In this document: in pieces, positions 59,973 to 64,000 of the stretch
Layout: the number at the start of each line of letters is the position of its first letter
Numbering within the stretch: position 1 is the stretch's first letter
NCBI GenBank assembly: GCA_947494675.1
Contig: CANLVP010000003.1
Location: 777,337-841,336, forward strand
Reading direction: 5' to 3'
Length of the DNA stretch: 64,000 bases
Source: an uncultured Paracoccaceae bacterium
GTDB lineage: Bacteria > Pseudomonadota > Alphaproteobacteria > Rhodobacterales > Rhodobacteraceae
Made by a program: the position numbers and the translations under genes
Notes under the pieces: generated by a model
The model's database searches: none
What the model was told of the DNA's origin: nothing
Seen by the model: only the letters and a program-made list of their open reading frames with translations

Positions 59973-61382
59973 ATGCATGCCAGATTGTGCAAACTCATTG
60001 GTGAAAAATATGTCCTGACCGGCACAGACCGGGCGAAATGGCTCACCGATTGGACAGGCAATTATACCGCCGACCCTGTCGCTGTCTTGCGCCCCGCAAA
60101 TACCGCCGAGGTCGCGGGCATCATGGCCATCGCAACCGAGTTTGACATGCCCGTCGTCCCGGTCTCGGGGAACACAGGTCTGACCGGCGGCACGTCAGGC
60201 GAGGATATGCTGATGCTTTCCTTGGATCGCCTCAACCAGATTGAAGACATCGACGCCGCTGGCCGCACCGCAACCGTCGGCGCGGGCGTCATCTTGTCAG
60301 CCCTTCACGCAGCGGCAGACGCCCAAGAACTGATCTTTCCCCTGACCTTCGGCGCGCGCGGTTCGGCGATGATCGGCGGCGTGTTGGCCACCAACGCGGG
60401 CGGTTCAAACGTGCTGCGCTACGGCAATACCCGCGACCTGTGCATGGGGTTAGAGGTGGTGACCGCCGATGGACAGGTGCTTGATATGATGGGAAAATTG
60501 CACAAGGACAACTCTGGCCTCAACCTCAAACACCTGATGATCGGGTCCGAGGGCACGCTTGGTATCATCACCCGCGCGGTCATGAAGCTGCACCCCAAAC
60601 CAAAGGCCTATGCCACCGCCATGGTCGCCGTGCCTGCATTGACGGATGCGCTTGATCTGTTGAACGAAATGCAGGCCGCGACGTCAAACGCTGTAGAAGC
60701 ATTCGAGTTCATGCCGCGCATTTATATCGACAGCCATCTGTCGCTTTTTCCCGACGCGCGCGCGCCGTTTGATGACAGCTACGACGTGAATATCCTGATT
60801 GAGGTCGGCGCCACCGCCCCGCGCGACGCCGAACCCGACGCAAGCGGTGCGATCCCGGTGCAGACCCAACTGACCGAGATTTTGGGCGCTATGCTCGAAA
60901 GTGGCGCCATCCTCGACGCCGTTGTCGCCCAGAACGACGCGCAACGGACCGAGATGTGGGCCCGCCGCGAAGCCGCGGGAGAGATCGCCTTTCACCGCAA
61001 ACCCATCGTGGATACAGATGTGGCTGTTGCACTGACCGACGTGCCGGTGTTTCTGGCCCGCGCCGATGCGGCGCTCGCCAAGCTGGACCCCGGCGCTGTG
61101 TCGAGTTCGGTGGCCCACCTGGGCGATGGCAACATCCACTATAGCGCCTATCCCAGCCGCGATGATGCCGTGCTCAAAGATGACATCCGCGAAATGGTCG
61201 AAGACGTCGTGCTGGGCCTGCGCGGCTCTTTCAGCGCCGAACACGGCGTTGGTATGTCCAAGCTTGGCTCAATGGCCCGGCGCAAGGACCCGGCGACATT
61301 GGCTGCGATGAAGGCGATCAAAGCCGCCCTTGATCCGCAGGGCCTGCTGAACCCCGGCAAGGTCTTTCCGTCGACGGACTAA
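59973..61382 (+). CDS. FAD-binding D-2-hydroxyacid (D-lactate-type) dehydrogenase
   Basis: Start at ATG 59973 after AGGAG; an earlier in-frame GTG at 59940 has no such site. The 469-residue protein has a PCMH-type FAD domain (PVSGNTGLTGGTSGEDMLMLSLDRLNQI, split here as SGNTGLTGG) and a C-terminal FAD-linked oxidase domain with HLGDGNIHY and FSAEHGVGMSK. This is the GlcD/D-lactate and D-2-hydroxyglutarate dehydrogenase family. It overlaps hemC at its 3' end by four bases. Its role in the uronate operon could be oxidation of a 2-hydroxyacid by-product; the promoter may be separate. Confidence 0.88.
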   Translation: MHARLCKLIGEKYVLTGTDRAKWLTDWTGNYTADPVAVLRPANTAEVAGIMAIATEFDMPVVPVSGNTGLTGGTSGEDMLMLSLDRLNQIEDIDAAGRTATVGAGVILSALHAAADAQELIFPLTFGARGSAMIGGVLATNAGGSNVLRYGNTRDLCMGLEVVTADGQVLDMMGKLHKDNSGLNLKHLMIGSEGTLGIITRAVMKLHPKPKAYATAMVAVPALTDALDLLNEMQAATSNAVEAFEFMPRIYIDSHLSLFPDARAPFDDSYDVNILIEVGATAPRDAEPDASGAIPVQTQLTEILGAMLESGAILDAVVAQNDAQRTEMWARREAAGEIAFHRKPIVDTDVAVALTDVPVFLARADAALAKLDPGAVSSSVAHLGDGNIHYSAYPSRDDAVLKDDIREMVEDVVLGLRGSFSAEHGVGMSKLGSMARRKDPATLAAMKAIKAALDPQGLLNPGKVFPSTD

Positions 61383-62314
61383 AAGAACCCCGGTCCCGCG
61401 CGGCCCAAGAGATCAGCCGCCATCGCGCGGCCCATCTCGGCCCCGTCATCGATGGCACCGGTCATGTCGCCCGTCAGCACCTCTGACCCGTCGTCGCGTA
61501 AAATTTCGCCCCGTAGCCGTAAGCCATCCGGCCCCAGCTCGGCCAGGCCGCCAATCGGCGTCTCGCAAGACCCATCCAGCCCGGCCAAAAGCGTGCGCTC
61601 TGCCATCAACCGCTGCCCCGTCGGTACGTCATGAATGGCCTCCAGCATCTCGGCTGTGCGGCTGTCATCGCCGCGCCGCTCAATCCCAATTGCGCCCTGC
61701 GCAATCGCAGGCAGCATGTCGGTGACGTCAATCGGATGATAGGGCACATCGTCCATCCCCAGCCGCTTCAGACCAGCGGTCGCCAGAAACGTCGCATCCG
61801 CTACGCCCTGTTCCAGCTTTCCCAGCCGTGTCTGCACGTTGCCGCGGAACTCAACGACCTCAAGATGTGGAAACTTCGCCGCGAGTTGCGCGCGCCTGCG
61901 GGTGCTGGATGTGCCAACCACCGCCCCTTCCGGCATCTCTGCCAAGCCTTTGTATTTCAAAGAGACAAAGGCATCCCGGACGTCTTCGCGAGGCAGATAG
62001 GTATCCATGATCAGGCCACCCGGCTGCGCTACCGGCATGTCCTTGGTGGAATGCACGGCAATGTCGATCTCACCGGCGATCAAGGCCTCTTCAATCTCCC
62101 GCGTGAACAGCCCTTTGCCATCGATCTCCCGCAAAGGCTTGTCCAATATCTGATCTCCCGTGACCTTGATGACCACAATCTCAAACGCCTCCTGCGGCAA
62201 TTCAAACGCCGCTGACAGCCTTGCGCGCGTCTCATGCGCCTGTGCCAGCGCAAGGGGCGAACCCCGGGTTCCAATGCGAAAAGTGTCGGCGGGCGTGGGC
62301 AATTTCAATGTCAT
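61379..62314 (-). CDS. hemC: porphobilinogen deaminase (hydroxymethylbilane synthase)
   Basis: Start at ATG 62314 (MTLKLPTPADTFRIGTRGSPLALAQ), the normal beginning for the family; a longer frame would run into the hemE side. The 311-residue enzyme joins four porphobilinogens into hydroxymethylbilane. The dipyrromethane cofactor cysteine lies at C250 in GSCETPIGG, and the HSTKDMPV and GTSSTRRRAQL motifs are present. It is divergent from hemE, with a small perfect dyad between them. Confidence 0.95.
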   Translation of the reverse strand: MTLKLPTPADTFRIGTRGSPLALAQAHETRARLSAAFELPQEAFEIVVIKVTGDQILDKPLREIDGKGLFTREIEEALIAGEIDIAVHSTKDMPVAQPGGLIMDTYLPREDVRDAFVSLKYKGLAEMPEGAVVGTSSTRRRAQLAAKFPHLEVVEFRGNVQTRLGKLEQGVADATFLATAGLKRLGMDDVPYHPIDVTDMLPAIAQGAIGIERRGDDSRTAEMLEAIHDVPTGQRLMAERTLLAGLDGSCETPIGGLAELGPDGLRLRGEILRDDGSEVLTGDMTGAIDDGAEMGRAMAADLLGRAGPGFF

Positions 62315-62331
62315 AGACCAAGTCTTAGACC

Positions 62332-62349
62332 TGTCAACTTGGGTTGACA
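62332..62349. promoter_or_regulatory. dyad with facing TTGACA hexamers between hemC and hemE
   Basis: TGTCAAC-TTGG-GTTGACA (62332-62349) is a perfect 7-bp inverted repeat. Each arm reads TTGACA on one strand, so the two halves could serve as back-to-back -35 elements for hemC and hemE. No clear -10 hexamer at 16-18 bases is seen for hemE, so this is a suggestion only. Confidence 0.4.
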
Positions 62350-62395
62350 ACGGGCCAATCCATTGCGACCAAAGTCACAACACAAAGGAACACCC

Positions 62396-63424
62396 ATGAC
62401 CAAGACGATCCTGCGCGCCCTTGCGGGCGAAACATTGCCCACGCCGCCCATTTGGATGATGCGGCAAGCAGGCCGCTATTTGCCCGAATATCGCGCCACA
62501 CGTGGGCAGGCGGGCGACTTTCTGTCGCTGTGCTACAACCCCGAACTGGCGGCAGAGGTCACGCTGCAACCGATCCGCCGCTACGGGTTTGATGCGGCGA
62601 TCCTCTTTGCCGACATCCTGCTTTTGCCACAGGCGCTTGGTGCGGATCTGTGGTTTGTCACTGGTGAGGGCCCACGGCTCTCCACCATCACAACCCGCGC
62701 CGAGCTGGATGCGCTCAAGCCAACTTCAGACATCCACGAGACGCTGAATCCGATCTATGAGACGATGAAGATCCTGTCGTCAGAACTACCCAAAGAAACC
62801 ACGCTGATTGGTTTTGCAGGCGCGCCGTGGACCGTCGCCACCTATATGATCGCAGGGCGCGGCACGCCAGATCAGGGGCCCGCCCACGCCCTGAAAGACA
62901 ATAACCGAGAGGTCTTTACCGGGCTGATCGACATCATCACCGAAGGCACGATTGACTACCTCTCACGCCAGATCGAGGCAGGCGCCGAAGTCGTCAAAAT
63001 CTTCGACAGCTGGGCCGGATCGCTGCAGGGCCAGGACTTCATCGACTTCTCGCTGCGTCCCATCGCCCAGATCGTGCTCGCCCTCAAGGCGCGCCACCCC
63101 GGCATCCCCGTCATCGCCTTCCCGCGTGGTGCAGGGGACAAATACGTCGGTACCCATGCCGCCACCGGGGCCGATTGCATCGCATTGGACGATGGCGTCA
63201 CGGCGGCCTGGGCGGCGGCCAATGTCCAAACCCAAGGCTGCGTTCAGGGCAACCTTGCCTCATCGCATATGGTCACGGGTGGCCAAACGCTGGTGGATGA
63301 AACCCGCCGCATCGTGGATGCCTTCAAAGGTGGGCCGCATATCTTCAACCTTGGCCACGGGATCACACCAGATGCCGACCCCAAAAATGTCGCATTGATG
63401 ATTGAGACTGTGCGCAACAGCTAA
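62396..63424 (+). CDS. hemE: uroporphyrinogen decarboxylase
   Basis: Start at ATG 62396 ([15 protein letters not shown]) after AAAGGA. The 342-residue enzyme removes four carboxyl groups from uroporphyrinogen III. Signatures [16 protein letters not shown] and [14 protein letters not shown] are present, with the active-site aspartate in [16 protein letters not shown]. It acts in the cytoplasm downstream of HemC and the HemD product in heme synthesis. Confidence 0.96.
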   Translation: MTKTILRALAGETLPTPPIWMMRQAGRYLPEYRATRGQAGDFLSLCYNPELAAEVTLQPIRRYGFDAAILFADILLLPQALGADLWFVTGEGPRLSTITTRAELDALKPTSDIHETLNPIYETMKILSSELPKETTLIGFAGAPWTVATYMIAGRGTPDQGPAHALKDNNREVFTGLIDIITEGTIDYLSRQIEAGAEVVKIFDSWAGSLQGQDFIDFSLRPIAQIVLALKARHPGIPVIAFPRGAGDKYVGTHAATGADCIALDDGVTAAWAAANVQTQGCVQGNLASSHMVTGGQTLVDETRRIVDAFKGGPHIFNLGHGITPDADPKNVALMIETVRNS

Positions 63425-63441
63425 GTTTCAACAGGATCGCC

Positions 63442-63774
63442 ATGCGGCATCTGATCAGGATCATTTGGGTCACCACGACCGGCACGGCATCGATGCTGTG
63501 TGCCGCCTTCATGCTCGTGCCCGCAACGGCATCGGAACGCGCGGCCTTGCCGGACGGTGACCGCATGGCCCTCGTGCAACTGCGCCTCGCGCGCACCCTG
63601 CTCACCGTCGTCCCAGACCAAACAGTGGCCCTTCTTGCCAAACGATCAGGCCTGCCTGACGATCTGGTACGTGCGGGGCTAGAGGCCTATGCAAACGGCC
63701 CACAATCCGCACCGCCTAAACAATCCAACCGCCAAACCAAAGCAGGCGGTGCCCTCTTCGTCACTCCGGACTAG
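63442..63774 (+). CDS. exported hypothetical protein (110 aa)
   Basis: A 110-residue protein with an N-terminal Sec-type signal (LIRIIWVTTTGTASMLCAAF and cleavage near PATASERA, about residue 31). The mature part is short and polar, with a helix (ALVQLRLARTLLTVV) and a C-terminal glutamine- and lysine-rich tail ending FVTPD. It starts 17 bases after hemE, so may be cotranscribed. I do not recognise the family. Confidence 0.6.
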   Translation: MRHLIRIIWVTTTGTASMLCAAFMLVPATASERAALPDGDRMALVQLRLARTLLTVVPDQTVALLAKRSGLPDDLVRAGLEAYANGPQSAPPKQSNRQTKAGGALFVTPD

Positions 63775-63893
63775 GCTTTCTTTGGAATAAAAATATCTCC
63801 GCCGGAGGCAGCGCTCAGCCAGCGCAACGCACCGTCAAAGAGGCGGGCCCGTCCCACACGCACCAGAATGTCGTGGGCGCCCCCCACGGCGCG
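63771..63893 (-). CDS. C-terminal end of an unidentified protein, truncated by poor sequence
   Basis: The reverse frame ending at 63771 reads RVGRARLFDGALRWLSAASG and then GDIFIPKKA, which looks like a real protein tail. It cannot be followed beyond the C run at 63894-63914, which breaks the frame reliability. I cannot assign it. Confidence 0.3.
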   Translation of the reverse strand, partial: RAVGGAHDILVRVGRARLFDGALRWLSAASGGDIFIPKKA

Positions 63894-63914
63894 CCCCCCC
63901 CCCCCCCCCCCCCC
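63894..63914. repeat. 21-base C homopolymer
   Basis: A run of 21 C (G on the other strand) within a GC-extreme stretch near the right edge. It is more likely a sequencing or assembly fault than biology, and the flanking ~85 bases should be treated with the same caution. Confidence 0.8.
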
Positions 63915-64000
63915 AGGCCCACGGCGGCCGGCGCCAAAACACCCCCGTGGGCTCAAGGCCCCGCGGCCGCCCCCACATTGTGGCACCGGCGGAGACCAGG

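Overview
The window looks like a chromosomal stretch of a marine alphaproteobacterium of the Roseobacter group (Rhodobacteraceae). The reasons are the moderately high GC, the mix of ABC and TRAP solute transporters, a GcvT-type dimethylglycine/sarcosine dehydrogenase, a bd-type (CIO-like) quinol oxidase, an imelysin/bacterioferritin iron operon and a divergent hemC-hemE pair. Genes are densely packed, often with 4-base ATGA overlaps. I saw no insertion sequence, prophage, integrase or CRISPR array.

Layout. 0-1 kb: end of a DmsC-type membrane anchor and a tiny membrane protein. 1-14.3 kb: a galactoside regulon. An ATPase gene and an IclR regulator lie on the minus strand. Facing them is a ten-gene plus-strand operon: binding protein, two permeases, GH36 alpha-galactosidase, SDR, DgoK, DgoA, SMP-30 lactonase, GH42 beta-galactosidase and aldose epimerase. 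14.3-16.7 kb: a membrane protein, 5-hydroxyisourate hydrolase and an NCS2 purine permease. 16.8-19.4 kb: cydAB and a tRNA with anticodon CAU. 19.4-24 kb: a GlxA-type AraC regulator and an 811-residue methylamine-type dehydrogenase, with a divergent LysR gene. 24-30.5 kb: a nine-gene iron/heme operon on the minus strand. 30.8-39.9 kb: mixed small units (MATE, glyoxalase-like, YciI, TetR, MAPEG, SRPBCC, LysR, AraC, esterase, DUF2269, SDR-DoxX fusion, peroxiredoxin-like).

40-61.4 kb is a polyuronide (alginate and related unsaturated uronate) locus. A GntR gene faces a three-gene TRAP transporter. A minus-strand operon carries a second GntR, a MATE protein, KduI, KduD, a Gfo/Idh oxidoreductase and a ManD-type dehydratase. 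Diverging from it, a plus-strand operon encodes an AlgS-AlgM1-AlgM2-AlgQ-like ABC transporter, a PL15 exo-oligoalginate lyase without a signal peptide, an SDR (candidate DEH reductase), KdgF, KdgK, an RraA-like aldolase-fold protein and an FAD-linked 2-hydroxyacid dehydrogenase. These fit uptake of oligomers, cytoplasmic cleavage and convergence on 2-keto-3-deoxygluconate. The two GntR proteins share the same recognition-helix motif, and a nearly identical operator-like sequence occurs in both divergent promoter regions.

61.4-63.8 kb holds hemC and hemE (divergent) and a small exported protein. The last ~110 bases contain a 21-C run and look like unreliable sequence.

The most notable signals are the shared GntR operators, a 24-bp inverted operator pair flanking the tetR-like gene, a nested palindrome at the galactoside promoter, hairpins after all three solute-binding-protein genes, a hairpin that covers a Shine-Dalgarno sequence, an SDR lacking its catalytic lysine, and two undescribed small genes flanking hemP in the iron operon. 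Product names rest on motif recognition and remembered family sequences, not on a database search.
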